A DNA stretch of 64,000 nucleotides from Alicyclobacillus fructus (GCF_017329605.1 NZ_JAFMTY010000009.1:44108-108107); one strand, 5' to 3'; shown: positions 17,991-26,063, counted from the first letter of the stretch. A program made the numbers and translations. Notes: generated by a model not told the origin, from the sequence alone.

Positions 17991-18350
17991 TCACACGCCT
18001 CCGGGAGACAGGCACGTAACGGAGATGTTGTTCGCGTCTGTATCTTGAATCGCGTAATTGCCGGACAAAGCGTCGTTGGAGAGCAATCCATCGGACACGA
18101 GGGCCTGAAGCTGCTGAACCGAGTTGCCCGTTGGCAACTGTCCATGGATCAACTGATACTCGGCCAGAGCCGCCGAAATCGTGCGCACATTGCCCGCACA
18201 GGCGGTATTTTGGGCTCTTCCAGATGCCCGCAGCAGTTGCGGCGTGATCATGACGATCAGAATGCCCATGATCACGACAGCGATCATGATTTCAAGTAGG
18301 CTAAACCCTGACTTTTTAGCGTTTTGGGACCGAACACGCGCCACTTCCAT
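17991..18350 (-). CDS. comGC: ComGC, major competence pseudopilin
   Basis: 119 residues. Clear class III signal KKSG|FSLLEIMIAVVIMG with Glu at +5, followed by the long pilin helix. Two cysteines (in QNTACAGN and SVTCLSPG) could form the disulfide known in B. subtilis ComGC. GGAGG lies 3 nt before the ATG. Needs a prepilin peptidase (ComC), which is not encoded in this window. Confidence 0.95.
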   Translation of the reverse strand: MEVARVRSQNAKKSGFSLLEIMIAVVIMGILIVMITPQLLRASGRAQNTACAGNVRTISAALAEYQLIHGQLPTGNSVQQLQALVSDGLLSNDALSGNYAIQDTDANNISVTCLSPGGV

Positions 18351-18364
18351 ACACCTCCACGCTT

Positions 18365-19414
18365 TCAGGACAAGCGAGCAATCGCCTGGTATAGGGGTGC
18401 CATAAGGCTGTACACCAACACGCCGACCATGGTGCCCATGATGCAGACAGCCACGGGTTCGGCCATTTGCACCATCGCCTCCAATCGATGCGCAATGTCG
18501 AGCTGCATGATGCGCTGTCCTTCCCGAAGGCAGTCCGCGACTTCACCGGTGATCTCACCGACTTCGATGAGCGTAAGAAACAGAGGATCAAACGCGCGCC
18601 TTTCAGCAGCGAAAGCGCGATGAAGGGACGTCCCCTGCCTAAGCTCTTCATGTACCCGGTGCATGGGGCGAGCAAGCGCTCCCTCTCGCTCCGCAATCCA
18701 CGCGACCGCTTCCCATGCTCCGATGCCCGCCTCCAGTTGGGACGCCAACTGATCGGCCAGCCGTTCCGTGCGAATTCTACGGAGCAGTCGTTCGAACGGA
18801 GGTCGAATCGGCGCGCCTGGCCAGCGCTTCTTCACAAGATGGGATAGCGGGACGGCCGCCAGGGAAGCAGATAGAATGAACAGGCAAGCGCCCGCGATGA
18901 TCACGGGATTGACAGGTTGATCCGAGGCGGCTCGTCCGGGAGTCAAGCGAGACAATTGATGGATGGTCGGCAAGACAGAGACGACCATAAACGCAAACAT
19001 TCCGTACGTTCCGCACAGCAAGATCAACGGATATGTCATTTGCTTCAAGAGAGCTTGGCGCCACCGAACGCGATCGAGCATCCGTTGTCCAACGCGGTCC
19101 ATTCCATCGACGAAGCTGCCCGCGCGCTCAGCGGACTCAAGGGTGAGCCAATCTAACTCTCGAATCCATCCTGAAAAGGCCTGCGCAAGGGGTTGTCCAT
19201 GTTCGACTTGTACTTCGACAGCTCGAGACAGAACCTCAGTGATTCGGCTCCCGCCAGAACGAAGAGCTGACGTCGCGAGACGAACGTCGACGCCTGAGCG
19301 GAGCATGCGCGAAAATTCCATCATCCATAAGGCAATTTCGCGCTCCATGCGGGGGAGTCGAGATAACCGGGCGATCAACGCCCGGCGCCATCGAAGTCTA
19401 GTGCGCCGACGCAA
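18365..19414 (-). CDS. comGB: ComGB, polytopic membrane protein of the transformation pseudopilus (type II secretion F family)
   Basis: 349 residues with duplicated T2SF helical domains and three membrane segments (about residues 125-150, 172-192, 320-340). In the related motors it is the inner-membrane platform that couples the ComGA ATPase to pilus assembly. TTG at 19412-19414 overlaps the end of comGA by 17 bp; the start is less certain than the identity. Confidence 0.93.
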   Translation of the reverse strand: MRRRTRLRWRRALIARLSRLPRMEREIALWMMEFSRMLRSGVDVRLATSALRSGGSRITEVLSRAVEVQVEHGQPLAQAFSGWIRELDWLTLESAERAGSFVDGMDRVGQRMLDRVRWRQALLKQMTYPLILLCGTYGMFAFMVVSVLPTIHQLSRLTPGRAASDQPVNPVIIAGACLFILSASLAAVPLSHLVKKRWPGAPIRPPFERLLRRIRTERLADQLASQLEAGIGAWEAVAWIAEREGALARPMHRVHEELRQGTSLHRAFAAERRAFDPLFLTLIEVGEITGEVADCLREGQRIMQLDIAHRLEAMVQMAEPVAVCIMGTMVGVLVYSLMAPLYQAIARLS

Positions 19415-20354
19415 TGCGGCTTCCCGCCTTTGTCTTCCGAGTCACGCGGGCCGAAACGCTCTGTGACGGTCGTTCAGAGTGAATCAACCGATCTGCGCCG
19501 ACCGCACGATAGGTTCGTTGTCCCTCATTCCCAGGCTCGACAAACAGCACCCCGCTCAGGACTTCTTCGAGCATCGACATGGGTACACCCAGATCAACAA
19601 AGCGAGTTGGGACTCCCATCGGCTTGCGCGCGTGCACCGTGGCAATGACCAGTCGTCCCGTCATGGCGGCGCGACAGGCCGCGGATGCCGAGGCGTGATC
19701 ACGCACCTCACCGATGAAAATCACGTCGGGATCCTGACGAACCATGGCGCGAAGCGCTACATCAAAGGTGAGTCCGTGCTTTTCCTGGATTTCAATCTGC
19801 CGACATCCAGCCAAGCGAACCTCGACAGGGTCTTCGATGGTGAACACCGTCCGGCCCTGTCGAAGAAGGTGATCGAGCATGGCGTAGGCAGCGGTGGACT
19901 TTCCGGCACCTGTTCGGCCCGCGAGCGCGATTAACCCGCTTTCTTGCTGCAACCACTCCCGCATCCTCGACATCGATGGTCCGACAAGCCCCAGATCCTC
20001 CAGCAGGTGACTTGCGACTCCTGAATGAAACAGTCTTAGCACGAGCGACTCGCCGCCGAAAATCGGCACGCAAGATGCTCGAATGTGCGCCGCTCGGCCG
20101 TCGGCCATCCACTCGAAACTGCCTTCTTGAGGTAGGTGCCGAACCGTCACGTCCATACGCCCCAACGCCTTCATACGGCGCACCGTTTCTTCGCCGTGTG
20201 CGATGCCCGTCATAAAGGGCACCATACTGCCCCGGACACGAAACGAAACGTGCAATTGACGATTCACGAGGTGCAGATGCACGTCGCTCGCGCCCGTGCG
20301 GATGGCGGAGGTGAGAATGGCATCCACGACTTGGGCAGTGACAAATCGGTCCAT
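19398..20354 (-). CDS. comGA: ComGA, traffic ATPase of the transformation pseudopilus
   Basis: 318 residues, GspE/PilB family. Walker A GRTGAGKST (146-154), Asp box TIEDPVE, Walker B region DVIFIGEVRDHASA and the His box near TVHARKP. The N-terminal nE/N2 domain is short and there is no tetracysteine zinc site, as in B. subtilis ComGA. First gene of the comG operon. ATG at 20352-20354, with AAGGGAG 11 nt upstream lying inside a hairpin (see 20368-20394). Confidence 0.95.
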   Translation of the reverse strand: MDRFVTAQVVDAILTSAIRTGASDVHLHLVNRQLHVSFRVRGSMVPFMTGIAHGEETVRRMKALGRMDVTVRHLPQEGSFEWMADGRAAHIRASCVPIFGGESLVLRLFHSGVASHLLEDLGLVGPSMSRMREWLQQESGLIALAGRTGAGKSTAAYAMLDHLLRQGRTVFTIEDPVEVRLAGCRQIEIQEKHGLTFDVALRAMVRQDPDVIFIGEVRDHASASAACRAAMTGRLVIATVHARKPMGVPTRFVDLGVPMSMLEEVLSGVLFVEPGNEGQRTYRAVGADRLIHSERPSQSVSARVTRKTKAGSRIASAH

Positions 20355-20367
20355 CGACCATCACGCT

Positions 20368-20394
20368 CCCTTCGCCTCGAAAATTCGAGAAGGG
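20368..20394 (-). promoter_or_regulatory. Leader hairpin covering the comGA ribosome-binding site
   Basis: The minus transcript reads CCCTTCTCGAA, TT loop, TTCGA, a GGC bulge, then GAAGGG: 11 paired bases with one 3-nt bulge. The 3' arm contains most of the Shine-Dalgarno sequence AAGGGAG (20366-20372) of comGA. The ATG is 14 nt further on. No ComK box (AAAA-N5-TTTT) was seen upstream. Confidence 0.55.
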
Positions 20395-20455
20395 AACGCG
20401 ATATCCTGTTTTCTGGAATTCGTTTTTGATATGATTTTGTAAAACTGACGATGCA

Positions 20456-20845
20456 TCAACAGGATGTGTTGTCCAGGCCATCCATCCATTCGTATGGTTC
20501 AATGGCGATGCGCTCGCCGCGAGGGACAAGAATGAGGAGTCGCTTGGAGGTCCAACGAAGAGGGTGATCTCGAGTACTCGGATGCGGTCGTCCGCCTGGG
20601 TGGCTGTGATAGCTTGCCCAAATATCCATTCGCTCTCGATCTAAGCTCGAAAGGATTTCCACCCAAACGCGAGGTTCGACGGAAAACCCGGTTGAGCTAG
20701 CTGCGACAGGCAATGGCATCGCCCACAGATGTCCGCGACGAAGCACGATGAGTCCTGCGCACTCCTGCGGGAACGATTGCTTCGCGTGGACTTCCAGCGC
20801 AGTCCGCAATTCTTCCGGAAGGGTGACGTGAACCTTGACCCACAA
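20456..20845 (-). CDS. JAMM/Mov34-type metallopeptidase domain protein
   Basis: 129 residues that are almost entirely a JAMM fold. It shows a complete zinc motif: Glu28 (QECAGL), His80 and His82 (YHSHPGG), Ser90 and Asp93 (PSTRD). Such proteins cleave isopeptide or C-terminal bonds, for example on ThiS/MoaD/CysO-type carriers, but no ubiquitin-like or E1-like gene is nearby. TTG at 20843-20845 is forced by an in-frame stop just upstream and has AAGGAG 10 nt before it. It lies 101 bp upstream of comGA on the same strand. Confidence 0.85.
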   Translation of the reverse strand: MWVKVHVTLPEELRTALEVHAKQSFPQECAGLIVLRRGHLWAMPLPVAASSTGFSVEPRVWVEILSSLDRERMDIWASYHSHPGGRPHPSTRDHPLRWTSKRLLILVPRGERIAIEPYEWMDGLDNTSC

Positions 20846-20921
20846 AGGTCATGAACTCCTTTTCATGCTGATCATGGATTGTCCGATACCCGATGGACTG
20901 TCCAGCCATCGGTGAGACTGG

Positions 20922-21230
20922 TCAAAAGTCCAATTTCCGCACGGTTGCCGTGAGGAAAGCGCGCAAGATGGCTTCCCGGGAGATGGGCTTGGCCCTTGCG
21001 GTGTCGAACTTCTCAACCTCGCCTACGGACCCAGATCGACCGCGGAGAAAAACGTCGACGCGGCTGTGAAGCGTCCATTTTCCATCCATTCCCCGAAGGA
21101 AAAGAGCGACATGCCTCGCACCTATCGATTGGACTTCGCCCCCGGTGATACCACTCTCCTTCTCTCCAGGGGTGAAGTCCTTCTCGATCGTCGACAAACC
21201 CATGCCGCACGAGGGCTCGTGGTTCTGCAA
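20922..21230 (-). CDS. Hypothetical protein, 102 residues
   Basis: ORF between obgE and the JAMM gene. The C-terminal half looks protein-like (MDGKWTLHSRVDVFLRG, ISREAILRAFLTATVRKLDF) with mixed strands and an amphipathic end; codon choice resembles neighbours. Starts are poor: TTG at 21230 or ATG at 21203, neither with a clear ribosome-binding site. No family recognised. It could be the tail of the spo0B-obgE operon or a gene remnant at a synteny junction. A weak 7-bp hairpin (20890-20912) follows its stop. Confidence 0.4.
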   Translation of the reverse strand: MQNHEPSCGMGLSTIEKDFTPGEKESGITGGEVQSIGARHVALFLRGMDGKWTLHSRVDVFLRGRSGSVGEVEKFDTARAKPISREAILRAFLTATVRKLDF

Positions 21231-21300
21231 AACGCCCCATCGATGTCAACCATCAGTGCCGCTTTCGCGGGCCGGTGTCAAAGGATGTAGCTCGATTCCC

Positions 21301-22578
21301 TCACTCCACAAAGTCGAACACCATGTCTCCTATGCGGATGACGTCGCCGTCCTTCGCGCCCTGAGCGCGGAGAGCGTCATCAACGCCCCGCGCCTGCATG
21401 ATCCGCTGGAATCGCTTGACCGCATCGTATTGGTCAAAGTTCGTCATCCGTACGAGCTTCTCGATTTCAGGGTGTTCGACGACAAACACGCCATCTTCTT
21501 TGCGTATTCGTATCGGCTCCTCCGCCTCAAGGCGGTAGACCTTATGCTCCGACTCGTCGCGCGATGTCGACTCCGACGCAGGTACGGGCGTGCTCTGCAC
21601 CAACTGGTACAGTCGCTCCGCGAAGGGCTGTAGCCCCTGGTGAGTCGCACCGGAGATCGGGAACACCTCAAGTTCAGGATATGCCACCCGAAAGCGCGCC
21701 AGATTCTCGCTCGCTTCAGGCAAGTCCATCTTATTGGCCGCTACCACGCGGGGCCTGTCCGCGAGTTCGGCGCGGTACCGCGCAAGCTCGTCCTCGATGA
21801 TGCGATAATCCTCGACAGGATCGCGCCCGTCGACAGCGGCCATGTCGATCACGTGGACAAGCACCCTTGTCCGCTCGACGTGACGCAAGAACTGGTGGCC
21901 AAGCCCTCGCCCCTCGTGCGCGCCTTCGATGAGACCCGGTAAATCGGCCATCACGAACGAGCGACCGTCCGACAGTTCCACAACCCCGAGTTCTGGATGC
22001 AGGGTCGTGAACGGATATGCCCCGACTTTTGGCTCGGCGCGCGTCATGGCGCGGAGCAATGTCGATTTTCCGACCGACGGATAGCCGACGAGCCCGACAT
22101 CGGCCAACACGCGGAGTTCGAGCTCAATGACACGCTCTTCTCCGGGTTCTCCTTTCTCCGCGATCTCGGGGGCCTTTCGCACCGAATTCGCAAAGTGCGC
22201 GTTTCCGCGGCCGCCTCGACCTCCCCGGGCCACCACGAGCCGATCCCCAGGATGAACGAGATCGCCCAAAAATTCACCGGTGTCGCGATCGCGCACAAGG
22301 GTCCCAGGGGGGACCTTGATCAGGAGGTCCTCTCCATCTGCGCCGTGCCGATTCGCCGGACCTCCCGGTTCGCCGGATTTGGCCTTGAAGTGGCGCTGAT
22401 ACCGAAAGTCCACGAGCGTGCGCAACCCCTCGTCCACGACAAGGACCACATCGCCGCCTCGCCCTCCGTCTCCGCCGGCCGGACCGCCCCGCGGGACGTA
22501 TTTTTCGCGCCGCCACGCAACAATGCCATTGCCACCGTTGCCGCCTTTGACGTAGATCACTGCGTGATCGACAAACAT
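21301..22578 (-). CDS. obgE: Obg/CgtA family GTPase
   Basis: Essential GTPase acting in 50S ribosome maturation and stress and sporulation signalling. 425 residues: glycine-rich Obg fold (1-158), G domain with GYPSVGKS (165-172), DLPGLIEGAHEG and ANKMD, and a C-terminal OCT domain with the KVYRLEAEEPI region. ATG at 22576-22578 follows GGGGGTGA. It begins 4 bp after spo0B, the same pair as in B. subtilis. Confidence 0.98.
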   Translation of the reverse strand: MFVDHAVIYVKGGNGGNGIVAWRREKYVPRGGPAGGDGGRGGDVVLVVDEGLRTLVDFRYQRHFKAKSGEPGGPANRHGADGEDLLIKVPPGTLVRDRDTGEFLGDLVHPGDRLVVARGGRGGRGNAHFANSVRKAPEIAEKGEPGEERVIELELRVLADVGLVGYPSVGKSTLLRAMTRAEPKVGAYPFTTLHPELGVVELSDGRSFVMADLPGLIEGAHEGRGLGHQFLRHVERTRVLVHVIDMAAVDGRDPVEDYRIIEDELARYRAELADRPRVVAANKMDLPEASENLARFRVAYPELEVFPISGATHQGLQPFAERLYQLVQSTPVPASESTSRDESEHKVYRLEAEEPIRIRKEDGVFVVEHPEIEKLVRMTNFDQYDAVKRFQRIMQARGVDDALRAQGAKDGDVIRIGDMVFDFVE

Positions 22579-22582
22579 CGCG

Positions 22583-23041
22583 TCACCCCCTTGAGAAGCG
22601 AATGCGTGGATAACGTATCTGCCAGGCTTCCACATTCAGATGAGCGTCGCCCAGCTCGACCTGAAGCGTATCTCCCGCGAGTACGAGCTTCAGCCGCAGC
22701 GATTTGGCATCCAGCGCACATTGCTCTTCAAGCTCCGACAAGAACGAGGCCCACTGCGCGGTCGCTTCTTCTGCAGGTGGTTCCTCCACGCGGATGTCGT
22801 CCACCCACACATGGGGACAGCTCGCGAGCGTCCACAGCATGGCCTCGGCGGTTCGGGGCAGAACTTGTTGCACGCGCCCGAGCGACTGGAGCCACTCGGC
22901 AAGGCGATCGAGGGCCGCGATCGCTCGATCCGTCCGATTCATTTGAATCAGGGCACGCACAATTTGCAATTGGTTCAGAACATCATGCCGGTGGCGCCGA
23001 AATTCCTCCAGGCCGATGCCTCGATCCGAGGCGCTGGACAT
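22583..23041 (-). CDS. spo0B: Spo0B-like sporulation phosphotransferase
   Basis: 152 residues, shorter than B. subtilis Spo0B (~192). The N-terminal four-helix hairpin carries the phospho-accepting histidine in RHRHDVLNQLQIV (probably His18), the counterpart of the RHDWLNKIQ motif. The C-terminal histidine-kinase-like domain is reduced. In the phosphorelay Spo0B moves phosphate from Spo0F to Spo0A. Position between rpmA and obg supports the call; GAGGAAGG precedes the ATG. Confidence 0.88.
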   Translation of the reverse strand: MSSASDRGIGLEEFRRHRHDVLNQLQIVRALIQMNRTDRAIAALDRLAEWLQSLGRVQQVLPRTAEAMLWTLASCPHVWVDDIRVEEPPAEEATAQWASFLSELEEQCALDAKSLRLKLVLAGDTLQVELGDAHLNVEAWQIRYPRIRFSRG

Positions 23042-23114
23042 GGGCCTTCCTCCTCAACATAAAAGAGGCAATCTGGCACGCTGCTGCGCACAGACTGCCT
23101 CGTTGCAGACACCC

Positions 23115-23423
23115 TTACTTGCCGACGACTTCCGCCTCGCTCGCGACTGGATAGACGCTCACGCGCTTCTTGCCTTTGCCGAACCGTTCGAAGCGCACCT
23201 GACCCGTGATCTTGGCAAACAGCGTGTCATCCTTACCGATACCCACGTTGCGACCGGGGTGGATCCGAGTACCGCGCTGGCGGACCAGGATGCTGCCCGC
23301 GTGCACGACCTTTCCGTCGGGCTCCTTCACGCCCAGCCGCTTCGAGATGCTGTCGCGGCCGTTCCGCGTGGAGGAAGCGCCCTTCTTGTGCGCAAAACGT
23401 TGCAAGTCGAGTCGCAACATCAT
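23115..23423 (-). CDS. rpmA: 50S ribosomal protein bL27, with cleavable N-terminal extension
   Basis: 102 residues. Starts [10 protein letters not shown] followed by AHKKGASST. The extension ending LQRF|A is the Firmicutes pre-sequence removed by the Prp protease, whose gene is 66 bp upstream. The mature N-terminus reaches the peptidyl transferase centre. Either of two adjacent ATGs may start it. Part of rplU-prp-rpmA. Confidence 0.98.
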   Translation of the reverse strand: MMLRLDLQRFAHKKGASSTRNGRDSISKRLGVKEPDGKVVHAGSILVRQRGTRIHPGRNVGIGKDDTLFAKITGQVRFERFGKGKKRVSVYPVASEAEVVGK

Positions 23424-23489
23424 CGATCATCCTTTCCGTCGTCCTGATGTCTCATGCGGCAATCGTGCGAGCGCCGTCAACCGTCGCGG

Positions 23490-23810
23490 TCAGTGCCCAC
23501 GCACGCGCCGGATTTGCACGTGTTCCGGATACTGCTCTGCGACCTGCTCGATGCCGAACAGCATGCTGTCAAACAACAGCCTTGCACGAGCATTCAACGC
23601 GGCCGGAAAGCGGCAGGACAACTCGTCGCCGCGATCTCGCACGTCGAACACCGTATCCGCAAACCGTTCCGCTGAGTTGATAAAATTGTAAACCAATACA
23701 CTCACAGCCGCACAGACGATATCGCGCCCAGCCTCCGCGTAGCCCGCGTGTCCTTGAACGCGAAAGCCAACCGCCTGGTCTCCGCGCTGGAAGACCGTGA
23801 ACTCGATCAT
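23490..23810 (-). CDS. prp: Ribosomal-processing cysteine protease Prp
   Basis: 106 residues (B. subtilis YsxB). Catalytic histidine in QGHAGYA (His21) and cysteine in [10 protein letters not shown] (Cys33), matching the family. It removes the N-terminal extension of bL27 in staphylococci; the conserved substrate motif is present in rpmA next door. Its start overlaps the rplU stop (ATGA). Confidence 0.96.
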   Translation of the reverse strand: MIEFTVFQRGDQAVGFRVQGHAGYAEAGRDIVCAAVSVLVYNFINSAERFADTVFDVRDRGDELSCRFPAALNARARLLFDSMLFGIEQVAEQYPEHVQIRRVRGH

Positions 23811-24121
23811 GCGAGCTGAATCGACTCCACGGTCAGCTTCGTGTACGGCTGCCGATGACCCTGCTTTTTGTGATAGTTCTTCTTCGGCTTGTACTTGAAC
23901 ACGACGATCTTTTTGCCCCGGCCGTGCTCAACGACTTTAGCGACGACTTTGGCTCCCGCGAGATAGGGAGAGCCCACCTGAACCTTGCCCTCATTCTGCA
24001 CGAGAAGCACTTTGTCCAGGACGATATCCGTTCCGACCTCACCGTCGAGTTTTTCCACGACGATGGTGTCTCCTTGACTTACCTTGTACTGCTTACCACC
24101 GGTTTCGATAATCGCGTACAT
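23807..24121 (-). CDS. rplU: 50S ribosomal protein bL21
   Basis: 104 residues beginning [18 protein letters not shown] and ending with the basic [20 protein letters not shown] signature, exact family length. ATG at 24119-24121. First gene of rplU-prp-rpmA, preceded by a structured leader and a good promoter. Confidence 0.98.
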   Translation of the reverse strand: MYAIIETGGKQYKVSQGDTIVVEKLDGEVGTDIVLDKVLLVQNEGKVQVGSPYLAGAKVVAKVVEHGRGKKIVVFKYKPKKNYHKKQGHRQPYTKLTVESIQLA

Positions 24122-24153
24122 CCTGCAACGCTCCTTCACTCAGACTCGCTGCG

Positions 24154-24189
24154 CCGGCAGGCCACACAACAGCGGCCTTTGAAAGCCGG
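24154..24189 (-). promoter_or_regulatory. Structured rplU leader (L21-leader-like)
   Basis: Two nested stems in the minus transcript: outer GCCGG/CCGGC-type pairing (24154-24158 with 24185-24189) and inner AGGCC/GGCCT (24159-24163 with 24074+100 to 24178), around an apical loop. The position between promoter and rplU fits the autoregulatory L21 leaders known in Firmicutes; membership in that RNA family is inference. Confidence 0.45.
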
Positions 24190-24220
24190 TGACATGCGGT
24201 TACAGTGATACACTCGTGGC

Positions 24221-24249
24221 ATTCTATCACAAGTGAGCGGTCTCGGCAA
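24221..24249 (-). promoter_or_regulatory. Sigma-A promoter of rplU-prp-rpmA
   Basis: Minus strand TTGCCG (24244-24249), 17-bp spacer, TAGAAT (24221-24226), about 100 bp before rplU. It overlaps the end of spoIVFB, so the ribosomal operon can be expressed apart from sporulation genes. Confidence 0.65.
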
Positions 24250-25135
24250 CTGCAGGTTCCGACAGCTTCCCCACCGGAACGTCCCACTTCCCAGAAAACA
24301 CGGCGTCTACGATCTCACGCTCTTCGACAATATCGACGACCCGCCCGTGCCCATCGAGGACATACACGAGATGGACGCGATCCGGCGCGAACTCGCGGAC
24401 GACATCGCGCACCCGCGTGTCGACGTTGGCCACGAGCGAGCGAGCGCGGACGACCTGATGGGACCGCCGGCGTTTCCCATCCAAAAAACGCACCGTGTCG
24501 ACCGAGAGTTCCCGCAGACCTTGCCACGCCCCGACAGCGAGGAACAGCCCCAGAACGAGCGCCCCCACGTGCGGCCTTCCCGCCAAGAAAGCGAGGATGC
24601 CAAGGGCCATCAACAGCGCCGAGATCGCAAAGCCCATCCTGTACGCTCCTTCCGTGGCGCGCACGTAACCAACGCCGCGGCTCCGGCTCGATCGCCATAA
24701 CCGGCCGCCGTCCAAGGGCAGGCAGGGAAGAAGATTGAATACCGCGAGCCACAAATTCAGAGTCACCCACGTCCGATAGGCGTCGGAAGACGCCACACCG
24801 CCAGCGGCAAGCGCCAACCCCGCCCAGCCGAGCACCAGATTCACCACCGGGCCTGCGATCGCGACGAGCGCTTCGTGGCGCGGAACACAGCCGAGATCGC
24901 CACTCGCCAGTTTCGCCACGCCGCCGAAGGGAAGAAGCTCCACCTCTTTCACCTGGTACCCCAGGCGGCGGGCCATGATGGCGTGTCCCAGTTCGTGCAG
25001 GAGGACACACGCGAACAGCACCGCCACCTGCAGGGCCATATGCAGGAAGCACGCGACCGCAGCGGACACCAAGAACAAGGGATGGAGCTTCACCCGCACC
25101 CCGGCGAGCCCCGCGCGTGCCCTCCGCCCATTCAT
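24227..25135 (-). CDS. spoIVFB: SpoIVFB-like intramembrane metalloprotease (pro-sigma-K processing)
   Basis: 302-residue site-2 protease. Zinc ligands His47 and His51 with Glu48 (HELGH) in membrane helix, third ligand Asp142 in NLLPCLPLDGGR, about six membrane segments, then a C-terminal CBS-like domain (about 225-290). In B. subtilis it cleaves pro-sigma-K in the mother cell when released from SpoIVFA/BofA inhibition. ATG overlaps the spoIVFA stop (ATGA). Confidence 0.95.
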   Translation of the reverse strand: MNGRRARAGLAGVRVKLHPLFLVSAAVACFLHMALQVAVLFACVLLHELGHAIMARRLGYQVKEVELLPFGGVAKLASGDLGCVPRHEALVAIAGPVVNLVLGWAGLALAAGGVASSDAYRTWVTLNLWLAVFNLLPCLPLDGGRLWRSSRSRGVGYVRATEGAYRMGFAISALLMALGILAFLAGRPHVGALVLGLFLAVGAWQGLRELSVDTVRFLDGKRRRSHQVVRARSLVANVDTRVRDVVREFAPDRVHLVYVLDGHGRVVDIVEEREIVDAVFSGKWDVPVGKLSEPAVAETAHL

Positions 25136-26004
25136 GCCTTACCCCCGGCGAACGACAAGAATTGCTCAGGATTTTCGTATTTTCCGTCTTTCTCTACGGC
25201 AAATCGGAACACCGGGTGCGCGGGACGAGTAGGCAAGGTCCCGATTTCTTGCCCCGACAATACCACTTCGTCAGGATGAACAGAAACCGTCCCGAGACCG
25301 CCGTACAGGGCGATCCCGTCGGAGCCGTGATCGATCTTGACCAGATACGTGCTGCCTGTCCGATACACGCCCAGCACGGTTCCCCCAGCCGCAGCCTGAA
25401 CCGTGTCCCCGGCATCTCCCTCCACCCACACTTCCGGGTGTTGAGGGCCATAGCCTTGCAACACGCGACCGAAGACGGGTGCCCGCAGCGTTCCTGCCTG
25501 CACCACACCGAGGGAGATCGAGCGGACGTGCCAGGAAGTCAACAGGCGATTCAGAGCTGGTTGCAACCGGGAGGTATAATCCTCGTCGAACGCGCCGACG
25601 GCATGCGCGGCGATGGGCGAAGGAATGCGCGGATCGTGTTCCACAGCGTAACCTGAAGCCACAAGCACGAGCGCGCCAAACAACTGCCAGGTAAGCCGGG
25701 AAGCGTTGCGCGCAGTCTCTCGCCTCGCTCCGGAACGAGGCTGAAACCGGCGGGGCGACGGCTTAACGCGCGACGGAACCGGGCGAAGCCAGGCCGCGCT
25801 CTCGACCTGCCGAATGCCCCCATCGTCATCCGCATACCCATACGGCGACAGCGGCGACTCCGGCGTCCATTCAGCCTCCGGCGGTTCATCGCCGGACGTC
25901 CACCGGCTTGGCGCCTCACGCGCGTCGGGCGACGCATCGCTCGCTCCGTCGGAAGCACGCGACTCCTGTCGTTTCCATGGCCAGGCTCGGAGATTTCTAG
26001 GCAT
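25132..26004 (-). CDS. spoIVFA: SpoIVFA-like regulator with M23/LytM domain
   Basis: 290 residues: an N-terminal cytoplasmic part of ~105 residues rich in Pro, Ser, Glu and Arg, one membrane segment (WQLFGALVLVASGYAV), and a C-terminal degenerate LytM fold (about 185-285, VKIDHGSDGIALYGGL). In B. subtilis it anchors and inhibits SpoIVFB until signalled by SpoIVB. ATG at 26002-26004 with GAGGAGG before it; both lie in a 17-bp inverted repeat (26001-26055). Confidence 0.92.
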   Translation of the reverse strand: MPRNLRAWPWKRQESRASDGASDASPDAREAPSRWTSGDEPPEAEWTPESPLSPYGYADDDGGIRQVESAAWLRPVPSRVKPSPRRFQPRSGARRETARNASRLTWQLFGALVLVASGYAVEHDPRIPSPIAAHAVGAFDEDYTSRLQPALNRLLTSWHVRSISLGVVQAGTLRAPVFGRVLQGYGPQHPEVWVEGDAGDTVQAAAGGTVLGVYRTGSTYLVKIDHGSDGIALYGGLGTVSVHPDEVVLSGQEIGTLPTRPAHPVFRFAVEKDGKYENPEQFLSFAGGKA

Positions 26005-26055
26005 ACCCGTCCTCCTCTCCACCACATCTCTACGCCATGAGGAGGACAGGTATGC
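26001..26055 (-). promoter_or_regulatory. Long inverted repeat hiding the spoIVFA ribosome-binding site and start codon
   Basis: GCATACCCGTCCTCCTC (26001-26017) pairs with GAGGAGGACAGGTATGC (26039-26055): 16 of 17 bases, 21-nt loop. In the minus transcript the 3' arm contains the spoIVFA Shine-Dalgarno sequence and its ATG. The 5' arm begins 8 nt after the minD stop. No T-run follows, so it is not a simple terminator. Confidence 0.7.
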
Positions 26056-26063
26056 AAAGGAAC

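Noticed and set aside
20355..20455. ComK boxes upstream of comGA
   Set aside because: The region is AT-rich but contains no AAAA-N5-TTTT pair at proper spacing.
21066..21290. Plus-strand ORF of 74 codons opposite the 20922-21230 ORF
   Set aside because: No ribosome-binding site, no clear protein features, and it overlaps the end region of the obgE transcript in antisense.
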